DNA from: Solirubrobacteraceae bacterium
GTDB lineage: Bacteria; Actinomycetota; Thermoleophilia; Solirubrobacterales; Solirubrobacteraceae
DNA length: 14,432 nucleotides
NCBI GenBank assembly: GCA_024710825.1
Contig: JANJUA010000266.1
Location: 1-14,432, forward strand
Direction of reading: 5' to 3'
In this document: piece by piece, positions 6,349-14,154 of the stretch
Layout of the letters: every line of letters starts with the position of its first letter
How positions within the stretch are numbered: the first letter of the stretch is position 1
Position numbers and translations under genes: made by a program
Notes under the pieces: model-generated
What the model saw: the letters and a program-made list of their open reading frames with translations, nothing else
Databases searched by the model: none
What the model was told of the DNA's origin: nothing

Positions 6349-8534
6349 GGCGTCCGCCCGATCTCGGCGTCGGCCAGCGGCGGGTCCCCGCGCCGCGCCA
6401 CCTCGGTCTCGACCAGCAGGGCGCACGACGGGCAGACGTAGCGCCGGAAGACGAAGTCGGTCCCCAGCCGGAAGGGATCGACCCCCCGCCCGGCCGCCGT
6501 CGCCGGCTCCTCGATGACGCCCAGGCCAGCCTTGTGGCTCGTGCCCGCCGCGCCGAGCAGCTGCCCGCAGCGGCAGCCCACGAGCTGCTCGCCGTCGACC
6601 CGATACAGGGCGAGGGCATGGCCGACCGGCTCCGCGCCGCCCACGGGCTCGACCCCCAGCGGCGCGCGCGGGGCGGCCGCGAGCTCCAGGCGCTCGCGGC
6701 GCAGCGCGCCGCGCCGGTCCTCCGTCGCGCCCGCGTCGAGCCGGCCCTGCCCGTCGAGCACGACCCCGTACAGCAGGCGGGCCTCGTCCTCGGAGACCGC
6801 GCCCGCCAGGACGTCGGCGGCGACGGCCTGCGCCCGACGCTCGAGCGGGTCCCCCCAGCCGCCGCCGCCGCCCGTGGCGCTCCGGTAGACGTCGCCCCGC
6901 GCCAGGTCCGACGACGCCATCATCGGGATCACCTCGAGCTCCCCGTGGAGCGTCTCGAGGTCGACGGGCAGCCGGCCCGCCGCGACGTGCTCCCAGAGGT
7001 CCGAGCCGCGTAGCACCGCCATGCTGTTCGTCGCGCCGGGGTGGCCGCCGGCGATGCCCGCTGTCGCCGGCGCCTGGTAGTTGATCGAGTGCATGACGTT
7101 CGTCGGGATCCCGTCGACGCCGTGCGGCGTGAACATCAGGCTGACCCCCACGCCGCCGCGGTTCGCGCCCGCCCCGCCGGAGTCCACGAGCCGCCGGCGG
7201 TGCAGGTACAGCAGCGGGTAGCGGAACTCGTAGGTCTCGACGTTGGCGATCCGCAGCTTCACGGCGCGCACGACGCCGCCGTTGTCGATCCCGTCGCGGT
7301 CGCCGCGCGCCCCGCCGCCGCCCGCCATCGGGTCGAGCATCGTCGCGCCGAACGGCTCGCCGCGCTGGTCGACGCCCCCGAGCTCCTGCACCGTCGCGGC
7401 CGTCATCCACGCCGCCATCGAGCGGTCGCGCAGCTCGTCCTCGGAGGCGGTCGCCATCAGCTTGCCGAGGCAGACGTTCGTGATCGTGTTGACCGTCGCG
7501 ATCGCCGCCGTCGTCGCCTTGCAGGTGCCCGCCGGCCACTGGGCGTCCACGAGCGTCCCCGGCTCGGAGAGCACGTCGACCACCCGCAGCGCCGACGCCG
7601 GGCACCACGGCATGCCGTAGAACAGGATCGGCAGGACGCTCGACAGCACGCCGCCGACCAGCCCTCCGCGCGTGCAGTTGTAGATCGCGCCCGCCTGCGG
7701 GCCCGTCTCGCCGAAGTCGAGCGTCAGGCGATCGCCGGACTTCGTCATCTCCAGCCGGAAGTCGTGCGTGCGGCCGGGCGCCTCGTCCATGTAGGAGCGG
7801 TGCCGCCAGGTCCCGTCCGGCAGCTTGGAGAGCCGCCGCCGCAGGCGCTCCTCGCCCACGTCGATGATCGCGTCGATCGCCTCGACCAGCGTGTCGACCC
7901 CGTAGCGCTCGGCGCACTCGACGATCCGGTCGCGCGCCAGCCCGTTGGCCGCGATCTTCGCCCGCAGGTCGAGCGCGTTGAGGTCGCGCGTGCGCGACCG
8001 GATGAGGTACTCCTCCTCGAGGTCCCTGCGCAGCACGCCGCCCTCGACGATCCTCATCGGCGGCATCGGCAATGCCTCCTGGAAGATCGACGTGGCCCCG
8101 ACGCTGGCCTGGCTGCCGTAGACGGGTCCGCCGACGTCGACCTGGTGGACGCTGATCCCCGTCCAGGCGATCAGGCGGTCGCCGACGTGCACGGGCGCGA
8201 CGACGGTCACGTCGTTCTGGTGCGTGTTGCCGCGGTACGGGTCGCTGCAGATGAACATGTCCCCCGGCCCGAAGCCCGGGTTCTCGCTGTAGTCGCGGAT
8301 GATCGACTTGACGATGAAGTGATGGCCCATCGACAGCGGCGACATGTAGGTGCCGACCATGAACGCCTCGCCGTCGGCCCGCATCAGCGCCGTGTTGAAG
8401 TCGCAGATCTCGGTCGCCACCGGCGAGCCCGAGACGCGCCGCAGCGTGGCGGCCGCCTCGTCGTTGGTGATCCACAGGCGGTTGGTGAGGATCTCGAGCG
8501 TGACCGGATCCAGCGCGTGCTTCGTGGTGGTCAT
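6345..8534 (-). CDS. hyuB: hydantoinase B / acetone carboxylase alpha-like subunit with fused C-terminal zinc-ribbon domain
   Basis: This is the HyuB-type subunit of an ATP-dependent hydantoinase, oxoprolinase or ketone carboxylase. Residues 8 to about 605 cover the whole HyuB domain, from 'DPVTLEILTNRLW' to 'GGGGGWGDPLERRAQAVAADV ... YGVVLDGQG'. Likely metal ligands lie in 'DPYRGNTHQND' (His 105, Asp 108) and 'HQVDVGG' (His 130, Asp 133). At 729 residues it is over 100 longer than a usual HyuB. The extra tail (about 636-729) holds Cys 654 and 656 (CRC) and Cys 701 and 704 (CPSC), resembling the acetone carboxylase gamma subunit. The ATG at 8534 forms an ATGA overlap with hyuA and has AGGAG 5 nt upstream. 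The frame is open far upstream over hyuA, but that part is a shadow. Confidence 0.9.
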   Translation of the reverse strand: MTTTKHALDPVTLEILTNRLWITNDEAAATLRRVSGSPVATEICDFNTALMRADGEAFMVGTYMSPLSMGHHFIVKSIIRDYSENPGFGPGDMFICSDPYRGNTHQNDVTVVAPVHVGDRLIAWTGISVHQVDVGGPVYGSQASVGATSIFQEALPMPPMRIVEGGVLRRDLEEEYLIRSRTRDLNALDLRAKIAANGLARDRIVECAERYGVDTLVEAIDAIIDVGEERLRRRLSKLPDGTWRHRSYMDEAPGRTHDFRLEMTKSGDRLTLDFGETGPQAGAIYNCTRGGLVGGVLSSVLPILFYGMPWCPASALRVVDVLSEPGTLVDAQWPAGTCKATTAAIATVNTITNVCLGKLMATASEDELRDRSMAAWMTAATVQELGGVDQRGEPFGATMLDPMAGGGGARGDRDGIDNGGVVRAVKLRIANVETYEFRYPLLYLHRRRLVDSGGAGANRGGVGVSLMFTPHGVDGIPTNVMHSINYQAPATAGIAGGHPGATNSMAVLRGSDLWEHVAAGRLPVDLETLHGELEVIPMMASSDLARGDVYRSATGGGGGWGDPLERRAQAVAADVLAGAVSEDEARLLYGVVLDGQGRLDAGATEDRRGALRRERLELAAAPRAPLGVEPVGGAEPVGHALALYRVDGEQLVGCRCGQLLGAAGTSHKAGLGVIEEPATAAGRGVDPFRLGTDFVFRRYVCPSCALLVETEVARRGDPPLADAEIGRTP
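6348..6629 (-). other. acetone-carboxylase-gamma-like zinc-ribbon extension of HyuB
   Basis: This is the C-terminal segment of HyuB, about residues 636-729. It reads 'LALYRVDGEQLVGCRCGQLL', then a 44-residue insert, then 'RRYVCPSCALLVETEVARRG'. The order CxC, about 44 residues, CPxC, then a hydrophobic-acidic strand and a proline-rich end recalls AcxC-type gamma subunits, which are separate zinc proteins in classical acetone carboxylases. The assignment is from remembered family pattern and has not been aligned. Confidence 0.6.
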
Positions 8535-10681
8535 CGGGGCTCCTCTCGGGCGGGCGCGAAGACGAGCTCGAAGTTGCCGTAGTCGTCCACCGCCATGATC
8601 TGGTTCGGGTGCACGACGACCGTGGTGCCCGGGCACTCCACCAGCGCCGGGCCCTGCACGACGTCGGCCGGGGCGAGCCGGAGCCCGTCGAACACGGCGG
8701 TCTCGTGCTCGGCGCCCGCGAAGAACACGCCGCGGCTCCCGGTCTGGGCGGCGGAGCCGTCGCGCGGCGGCGCCGTCTGCAGCTCCGGCGGGCGGATGTG
8801 CGCGGTGGTGATCGTCTCGTACGTGACCGCCTCGATCGGCGTGTGCGGCACCGCGGTGCCGCGGCCGTAGCGCGCCTCGTAGAGCTCGAGGAACCCGTCG
8901 ACGAGCCCCGCCACGCTCTCCTCGGTGAGCGGCAGCCGCTCGATCGGGACGGCCACCTCCTGCGTCTGGTTGCGGAAGCGCATCCAGATCAGCAGGCGCT
9001 GGCTGACCGGGAAGTCCGACAGCCCGAGGATCGCGCGCCCGCGCTCGGCGAGCTCGGAGAACGTGCCGTTGGCCGCTTCGGCGTCGATCGGCATGACCCC
9101 CGGCGCCGATATCCGGGCGAAGTGCTGGGCGTCGGCGGCCGCCACGCCGAGCGCCGAGAACACCGGCGCCTGCGCCGGGATGATCGCCGCCCGCGCCCCG
9201 ATCGTCGAGCCGTAGGCGGCGACGTGCACCGGCCCGCCGCCGCCGAAGGCGTAGATCGTGAACTGGCGCGCGTCGTGCCCGCGCTCCGTCGTCATGCGAC
9301 GCACGAGGTCGGCCATCGCGTTGTCGGCGATGTCGACGATCCCGGTCGCGGCCTCGACCACCGACATCCCCATCGGCCGCGCGACGTGCGTCTCGATCGC
9401 CCGGGTCGCCGCGTCGAGGTCGAGCCGCAGACGACCGCCGAAGAAGCGGTCGCGGTCCAGCCGGCCGAGCACGAGGTTCGCGTCGGTCACGGTCGGCACG
9501 GTGCCGCCGCGGCCGTAGCACGCGGGGCCCGGCTCGGCCCCGGCGCTGCGCGGGCCGACCCGCAGCACGCGCTCCTCGGGGTCGACGTGGGCGATGCTGC
9601 CGCCGCCCGCGCCGATCGACCGGACGTCGATCATCGGCGCGAAGACCGCGAAGCGATCCAGCTCGGGCTCGGCGCTCAGCACGGGCTCCCCGTCGACCAC
9701 GAGGCTGACGTCGAAGCTCGTGCCGCCCACGTCGGTGGTGATGATGTTCGGGTGGCCGAGGACGCGCCCGATCATGGCGCTGGCGATGACCCCGCCCGCC
9801 GGTCCCGAGTTGAGGATGTTCACCGCGTGCTCGGCGGCCCCGGCGAGCGGGAAGACGCCGCCGTTGGACTGCATCATCAACGGCTCGCTGCGCAGCCCGG
9901 CGCTGGCCAGCTCGGCCTTGAGCACGTCGAGGTAGGACTGGAGCGTCGGGCCGACGTAGGCGTTGATGACCGAGGTCATCGTCCGCTCGTACTCGCCGAG
10001 CACCGGCGCCACGTCGCTCGAGCAGGTCACGTACGTGCCGGGCAGGCGCCGGCGGACCGCGTCGGCCAGCGCGCGCTCGTGGGCCGGGTTGGCGAACGAC
10101 CACAGGAGGCTGATGGCGACCGCGTCGAGCTCGCGCGCCGCGAGCTCCTCGACCACCCGGTCGATCTCGCCGTCGGTGAGCGCGAGGACCACCGAGCCGC
10201 CGACGTCGATCCGCTCGGCGACGCCGATCACGTCGGTGTCGCCGACCACGGGCGCCGGCTTGTCGAGGCGGGCGACGTCGGTCACCTCCAGGTCGCCCAT
10301 GCCCGACGCCTTCAGGTAGACGCGCCCGATGCGGATCGCGTCCTCGTGCCCGAGCGTCGTCAGCAGCGCGACGCGCGCGCCGCTGCGCGTGTACAGCTCG
10401 TTGAGCCCGGCGGTGGTGGCGTGGCAGAAGACCGAGGTCCGCGCGAGCACCTCCTCGGTGCGCACGCCGAGCTCCTCGGCCGCGTTGGCCACGGCGTCCA
10501 GCACGCCGCGCTGAAGGCGGCCCTTGGTCGACAGGGCCTTGCCGGTGACCACCCGTCCCCGGTCGTCGACGATCGCGCAGTCGGTGAAGGTGCCGCCGGT
10601 GTCGACTCCGACGAGCAACGAGCCGGGAGCGATGCCGCCGGCCGGCGCGTGGCCGTTCGTGCTGCTCAAGGCGCCCCCCAC
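8531..10681 (-). CDS. hyuA: hydantoinase A / acetone carboxylase beta-like subunit (ATP-binding)
   Basis: This 716-residue protein is the ATP-using partner of HyuB and has the usual length of the HyuA/oxoprolinase family. The actin-like (ASKHA) nucleotide-binding signatures are clear: 'VGVDTGGTFTD' (24-34, phosphate 1), 'TDVGGTSFDVSL' (316-327, phosphate 2) and 'YAFGGGGPVH' (477-486, adenosine). The hydantoinase/oxoprolinase central segment 'SVINAYVGPTLQSYL' and 'NSGPAGGV' are also present. In the family, HyuA phosphorylates the carbonyl or carboxyl group that HyuB then hydrolyses or carboxylates. The GTG at 10681 lies 1 nt after the preceding stop; a TTG at 10669 with a G-run 4 nt upstream is an alternative and would only shorten the unconserved leader. 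The stop overlaps the hyuB start. Confidence 0.93.
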   Translation of the reverse strand: MGGALSSTNGHAPAGGIAPGSLLVGVDTGGTFTDCAIVDDRGRVVTGKALSTKGRLQRGVLDAVANAAEELGVRTEEVLARTSVFCHATTAGLNELYTRSGARVALLTTLGHEDAIRIGRVYLKASGMGDLEVTDVARLDKPAPVVGDTDVIGVAERIDVGGSVVLALTDGEIDRVVEELAARELDAVAISLLWSFANPAHERALADAVRRRLPGTYVTCSSDVAPVLGEYERTMTSVINAYVGPTLQSYLDVLKAELASAGLRSEPLMMQSNGGVFPLAGAAEHAVNILNSGPAGGVIASAMIGRVLGHPNIITTDVGGTSFDVSLVVDGEPVLSAEPELDRFAVFAPMIDVRSIGAGGGSIAHVDPEERVLRVGPRSAGAEPGPACYGRGGTVPTVTDANLVLGRLDRDRFFGGRLRLDLDAATRAIETHVARPMGMSVVEAATGIVDIADNAMADLVRRMTTERGHDARQFTIYAFGGGGPVHVAAYGSTIGARAAIIPAQAPVFSALGVAAADAQHFARISAPGVMPIDAEAANGTFSELAERGRAILGLSDFPVSQRLLIWMRFRNQTQEVAVPIERLPLTEESVAGLVDGFLELYEARYGRGTAVPHTPIEAVTYETITTAHIRPPELQTAPPRDGSAAQTGSRGVFFAGAEHETAVFDGLRLAPADVVQGPALVECPGTTVVVHPNQIMAVDDYGNFELVFAPAREEPR
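8540..8544 (-). promoter_or_regulatory. ribosome binding site of hyuB
   Basis: AGGAG (minus strand, within GAGAGGAG) lies 5 nt before the ATG at 8534, inside the end of hyuA. It supports this start over all upstream in-frame candidates. Confidence 0.7.
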
Positions 10682-10682
10682 G

Positions 10683-11741
10683 TCAGCCGGCGCTGACCCG
10701 GTCGGCGACGACGGCGTCCTCGGGCTCCGCGATCCCGTGCGCGCGCCGGTAGGGCCGGATGACCTCCTCGGCGAGCATGTGGAGCTGCTCGAAGTACTCG
10801 TCGACCGTGTTGACGCAGAAGGTGATGCACGTGAGGTGGTCGGCGCCCGCGTCGTGGAGGTACTCGAGCTTCTCGAGCAGCGACTCCGGGCTGCCGACCA
10901 GGTTGTTGTCCATCGCCAGCGCGGGATCGCGTCCGGTCTTGCTGAGCGAGATCCGGTGGGCCACCATGCCGCTGGCCATGTAGCGCCGCTCGGCCTCCTC
11001 CTGGGTCGGGGCGACGAGGCACGAGAGCTGCGGCGCGGCGATCAGCGACGCCGGATCGCGGCCCGCCGCGGCGGCCTTGTCGCGCAGGATGGCGATCCAC
11101 TCGCGCAGCTCCTCGAACGGGCGCCAGCCGGGGATCCATCCCTCGCCGTACTTGACCGCTCGGTCGATCCCGCGCTGCTGATGGCCGCCCACCAGGACGC
11201 GGAACGGCCGTCGATGCGCCTTGGGGTGGCTGTCGAGCTCGTGGGTGCGGTAGAAGCGGCCGTCGAAGGTCACCGGCCCCTCGCCGTCGAGCAGGCGCAG
11301 CAGCTCGAGCCCCTCCTCGAGGATCTCGCCGCGGTTCTTGCCCACCAGCTCCGGGCGCGCCGCCGCGTACTCCTCGCGGTAGGCGCCGATCCCGACGCCG
11401 AGCATCACGCGCCCGCCGCTGAGCTGGTCGAGGGTGAAGACCTGCTTGGCCACGAGCGCGGCGTCGCGCATCGGCAGGACGAGCACCGCGGTGCCCACCT
11501 CCAGGCGGGTGGTGCTCGCCGCCACGGCCGTCAGGACCGTCAGGACCTCGTAGAAGCTCGGCGACTCGGTGAAGTGCGAGCGGACGTACTCCTGGGGCGC
11601 GTAGTGGTCGTTGCCCCAGATCGAGTCGTAGCCGAGGCGCTCGGCCTCCCGGCCGGCGCGGACGAAGTCGCTCGGCGCGAAGAACGGGATCGGGTTGATC
11701 AGGCCCTCCATGCCGGTGGGCAGACCGGGTCCAAACTTCAT
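10683..11741 (-). CDS. luciferase-like (LLM class) flavin-dependent oxidoreductase
   Basis: This 352-residue TIM-barrel oxidoreductase is of the bacterial-luciferase superfamily. It would use FMNH2 with oxygen, or F420; the sequence does not decide between them. Family landmarks are the N-terminal strand 'MKFGPGLPTG', 'AERLGYDSIWGNDHYAP' (34-49), 'LEVGTAVLVLP' (80-90), and 'KQVFTLDQLSGGRVMLGVGIG' (99-119). Further on are 'RPFRVLVGG' and the C-terminal 'GSPESLLEKLEYLHDAGADHL'. The ATG at 11741 overlaps the upstream stop (ATGA) and has a strong GAGGGGG 5 nt upstream. It sits just before hyuA with a 1-nt gap. In an operon with HyuA/HyuB it may oxidise or open a ring, or dealkylate the substrate, before the ATP-dependent step; this role is inferred from context. 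Confidence 0.92.
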   Translation of the reverse strand: MKFGPGLPTGMEGLINPIPFFAPSDFVRAGREAERLGYDSIWGNDHYAPQEYVRSHFTESPSFYEVLTVLTAVAASTTRLEVGTAVLVLPMRDAALVAKQVFTLDQLSGGRVMLGVGIGAYREEYAAARPELVGKNRGEILEEGLELLRLLDGEGPVTFDGRFYRTHELDSHPKAHRRPFRVLVGGHQQRGIDRAVKYGEGWIPGWRPFEELREWIAILRDKAAAAGRDPASLIAAPQLSCLVAPTQEEAERRYMASGMVAHRISLSKTGRDPALAMDNNLVGSPESLLEKLEYLHDAGADHLTCITFCVNTVDEYFEQLHMLAEEVIRPYRRAHGIAEPEDAVVADRVSAG

Positions 11742-12985
11742 CGCTTCCCCCTCGTTGTCGCTAGGTGCTCGGCCAGGGCGCTGGCATCGGCGATCAGCGG
11801 CGGGTCGGCCGCGACCGCGTCGTGGTCGATCGACTTCAGCCCCGTCGAGGAGCAGACGAGCACCGCCTCGTCGTCGGGGCCGATCCGTCCCTCCGCGCGA
11901 TCGCGGACCAGGGCGGCGAGCGCCGCGGCGCTCGACGTCTCCACGAAGAAGCCCGCCCGCTCGGCGAACAGCCGGTGAGCGGCCGCCAGCTCGTCCTCGG
12001 AGATCGCCGACACCCAGCCCGACGACCCGCGGACCGCGCGCAGCGCCTGGTAGGTGCTCTGCGCCGCGGTGATCGAGAAGGCCGCCGTCTCGTGGTCGAC
12101 CTCGGCCGGCTCGACCACCTCGGCGCCGTCGCGCAGCGCCCGCTCCAGCGAGCCGTAGATCTCGCCGCCCGAGAGCCGCGGCCCCCGGTCGCAGAGCCCC
12201 ATCGCCCGCAGCTCGTCGAAGGCCTTGCCGACGCCGGCCAGACCGTCGCCGTAGCAGACCGCGAAGTACACGGCGCCCGGCGCCCGGCGCCCGAGCTGCT
12301 CCCACAGCTCGTAGCCGATCGTCTTGTAGCCGTCGAGCGCGTAGGCGACGTTGCCCACGGCGGGCGACGCGAAGTTCGAGTTGGGATACCAGCCGAGCTC
12401 GCCGACCGCGTGGCGCATCAGCGACCACCGATCCGCCTTCGTGGGCGTGACGACGACGTCCGCGCCGTAGGCCCGGACGAACGCCGACATCGTCGGGTTC
12501 ACGCCGCGGGCGAACAGGACGAGGGCCGGCAGCCCGGCGCGTATGGCGTGCGCCGCGGTGGCGGCCGCGGCGTTGCCGGTCGACGCCACGACGAGCCCCG
12601 GGCTGCCGAGCCGGCGCGCGTGCGCGGCCGCCACGGCGGCGGCGCGGTCCTTGAACGACCACGTCGGGCCGCGCGACTCGTCCTTGACCAGCACGCGGCC
12701 GACGCCGACGGCGTCGGCCAGTGCCGGCGCGTCGACCAGCGGCGTGTCGCCGGTGTCCGGCGCGGCGACGTCGGCGGCGGCCACGGGCAGCACCGCCTCG
12801 TAGCGACCGATGCCGCGGACCGGCCCGTCGAGGGCCGCGAGCAGCCCGTCGCGCGCCGCCTCGAGGTCGTAGACGGTCGACAGGCTGGCGGGCGTCCCCG
12901 CCGCCGCGCAGCGGGAGCAGCCGCCGCCGAGCAGGTCCTCGGAGTCGTGCCCGCAGCGCACGCAGGCGAGCGCGGCGGCGCTCAT
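11738..12985 (-). CDS. threonine synthase-like PLP-dependent enzyme with N-terminal zinc ribbon
   Basis: This 415-residue protein is a fold-type II PLP enzyme. An N-terminal zinc ribbon uses Cys 8, 11, 23 and 26 ('CVRCG', 'CSRC'). The PLP lysine is Lys 112 in 'PTWSFKDRAA', the substrate loop is 'ASTGNAAAATAAHA' (134-147), a glycine-rich phosphate loop is 'CYGDGLAG', and the C-terminal 'SSTGLKS' closes the site. These fit the threonine synthase branch. There is no homoserine kinase or dehydrogenase nearby and the gene lies in an apparent catabolic operon. A beta- or gamma-elimination or replacement on another amino acid is therefore as likely as threonine synthesis. The ATG at 12985 overlaps the upstream stop (ATGA) and has GAGGAG 8 nt upstream. 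Both ends overlap neighbouring genes. Confidence 0.88.
   Translation of the reverse strand: MSAAALACVRCGHDSEDLLGGGCSRCAAAGTPASLSTVYDLEAARDGLLAALDGPVRGIGRYEAVLPVAAADVAAPDTGDTPLVDAPALADAVGVGRVLVKDESRGPTWSFKDRAAAVAAAHARRLGSPGLVVASTGNAAAATAAHAIRAGLPALVLFARGVNPTMSAFVRAYGADVVVTPTKADRWSLMRHAVGELGWYPNSNFASPAVGNVAYALDGYKTIGYELWEQLGRRAPGAVYFAVCYGDGLAGVGKAFDELRAMGLCDRGPRLSGGEIYGSLERALRDGAEVVEPAEVDHETAAFSITAAQSTYQALRAVRGSSGWVSAISEDELAAAHRLFAERAGFFVETSSAAALAALVRDRAEGRIGPDDEAVLVCSSTGLKSIDHDAVAADPPLIADASALAEHLATTRGKR
11747..11753 (-). promoter_or_regulatory. strong ribosome binding site of the second oxidoreductase
   Basis: GAGGGGG (minus strand) lies 5 nt from the ATG at 11741 and is within the 3' end of the preceding gene. 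It rules out the much longer upstream in-frame starts. Confidence 0.65.
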
Positions 12986-14154
12986 GCGGGCAGCTCCTCG
13001 AGGCCCCGCGGCAGCTGCGTCAACGGCTCGTGGCCCGTCTCGGTGACGACGACCATGTCCTCGGCCTGGAGGCCGCCGAACCCGAGCTCGTAGTACGGCG
13101 TCTCGACGCAGAGCACGGTGCCGGCCTCGAGCTCCGTGTCGTCGCCGGGCGCGAGCAGCGGCGCGTCGTAGCCGTCGCCGGCCAGGCCGATCCCGTGCCC
13201 GACGTTGATCCGGTCGTAGTGCGGCATGCCGGCCGCGCGCACCGCCGCGACCGCGGTGGCGAACAGGTCGCGCGCGCGCACGCCCGCGCGCAGGATGCCG
13301 AGCGCGGCCTCCTGGCCCTCGACGAGGGCCGCGTGGTAGCGGGCGGCCTTCTCGGACGGAGCGCCGAGCGCGAAGCAGCGCGACATGTCGGACACGTAGC
13401 CCTCGTGGACCACCCCGACGTCGTAGCGGACGATCGTGCCTTCCTGCGCGACGTCGTCTGGCTGGTTGACGTTTCCCAGCGCGGTGCCGAGACCGAACGA
13501 GAAGTTCGCCAGGCGGACCTGGGCGCCCGCCTCGGCGACGGCGACCGCGCAGGCGCGCGCCGCCTCGTGCTGGGCGGTGCCCGGCCGGATCGCCGCGTTG
13601 GTCCGGACGATCGCCTCCTCGGTGATCCGGGCCGCGGCGCGGAGCCGCTCGATCTCCTCGGGGCCCTTGACGACGCGCAGCCGCCGGAACGCCTCGGGAC
13701 GGTGCGCGAACGCGAACGCCTCCGCCGGTCCGCCGAGCGAGCCCGCGGGCGCGTCGGTGAGGATCGGTCCCGAGATGCCGTGCTCGCTCAGCGCCTCGGC
13801 GACGAGGTCGAGCGCCGTCGCGTCCTCCCGCGCGTCGCCGGAGAGCCGCGCGATCAGGGCGTCCCGCGCGCCGAGCGTCGCGCCCTCCGCCGTGAAGCGG
13901 TGGAACGTGCCGAAGACCCGGACGTCGGCCTTCTCGACGACGTCCTCGAGGACGAAGTCCAGGTCGGTTGAGGGCACGAAGAGCAGGGGCCTGGTCGGCT
14001 CGTCGCGGCGCACGAGCGCCATCGCCCGGCCGCCCTTGCGGTAGCGGGCGAGGTAGACGACGTTCGGCCCGGTCGTCGCGAGCAGCGCCTCGGCGCCCGC
14101 GGCGTCGAGCGCCCGCGCGACCCGGTCGGGATCGAACAGCGGCGGGCCGCTCAT
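12982..14154 (-). CDS. M24 family metallopeptidase (Xaa-Pro aminopeptidase / creatinase-fold hydrolase)
   Basis: This 390-residue protein has the two-domain layout of aminopeptidase P and creatinase: an N-terminal domain (about 1-160) and a pita-bread catalytic domain from about 165. All five dinuclear metal ligands are in place: Asp 245 ('RYDVG'), Asp 256 ('SDMSR'), His 320 ('VGHGIGL'), Glu 351 ('VETPYY') and Glu 365 ('QAEDM'). This supports a metal-dependent hydrolase, unlike true creatinase, which lacks the metals. Family members split Xaa-Pro peptides or small C-N bonds, such as ectoine hydrolase in ectoine breakdown. The operon context points to a small-molecule substrate, which is an inference. 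The start overlaps the preceding stop and the stop overlaps the next start, both as ATGA. Confidence 0.92.
   Translation of the reverse strand: MSGPPLFDPDRVARALDAAGAEALLATTGPNVVYLARYRKGGRAMALVRRDEPTRPLLFVPSTDLDFVLEDVVEKADVRVFGTFHRFTAEGATLGARDALIARLSGDAREDATALDLVAEALSEHGISGPILTDAPAGSLGGPAEAFAFAHRPEAFRRLRVVKGPEEIERLRAAARITEEAIVRTNAAIRPGTAQHEAARACAVAVAEAGAQVRLANFSFGLGTALGNVNQPDDVAQEGTIVRYDVGVVHEGYVSDMSRCFALGAPSEKAARYHAALVEGQEAALGILRAGVRARDLFATAVAAVRAAGMPHYDRINVGHGIGLAGDGYDAPLLAPGDDTELEAGTVLCVETPYYELGFGGLQAEDMVVVTETGHEPLTQLPRGLEELPA

Noticed and set aside
4982..6619. 545-residue version of the threonine aldolase
   Set aside because: The extra N-terminus is a shadow of the cupin and hyuB region. 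The ATG at 6013 starts with the conserved 'MIDLRTDT' and overlaps the cupin stop.
7041..8582. 513-residue plus-strand open frame opposite hyuB
   Set aside because: It has the same shadow composition (Arg/Val/Asp/His rich) and no motifs; the minus-strand HyuB is unambiguous.
6345..10103. 1252-residue minus-strand open frame that would join hyuB to upstream sequence
   Set aside because: The part above 8534 overlaps hyuA in another frame and is Arg/Ala-rich noise. The ATG at 8534 has a good ribosome binding site and the family N-terminus.
8609..10696. 695-residue plus-strand open frame opposite hyuA
   Set aside because: It is antisense to a gene with clear HyuA motifs, and its translation is rich in Arg, Ala, His, Asp and Val without any domain. 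This is a typical high-GC shadow frame.
10683..12662. 659-residue version of the second flavin oxidoreductase
   Set aside because: The sequence before 11741 is out of frame with the threonine-synthase-like gene it covers and has no domain; the ATG at 11741 has a strong ribosome binding site.
12982..14154. Creatinine degradation operon (creatinase plus N-methylhydantoinase)
   Set aside because: The M24 protein keeps all metal ligands, unlike creatinase, and no creatinine deaminase, carbamoylsarcosine hydrolase or sarcosine oxidase is visible. The context does not support naming this pathway.
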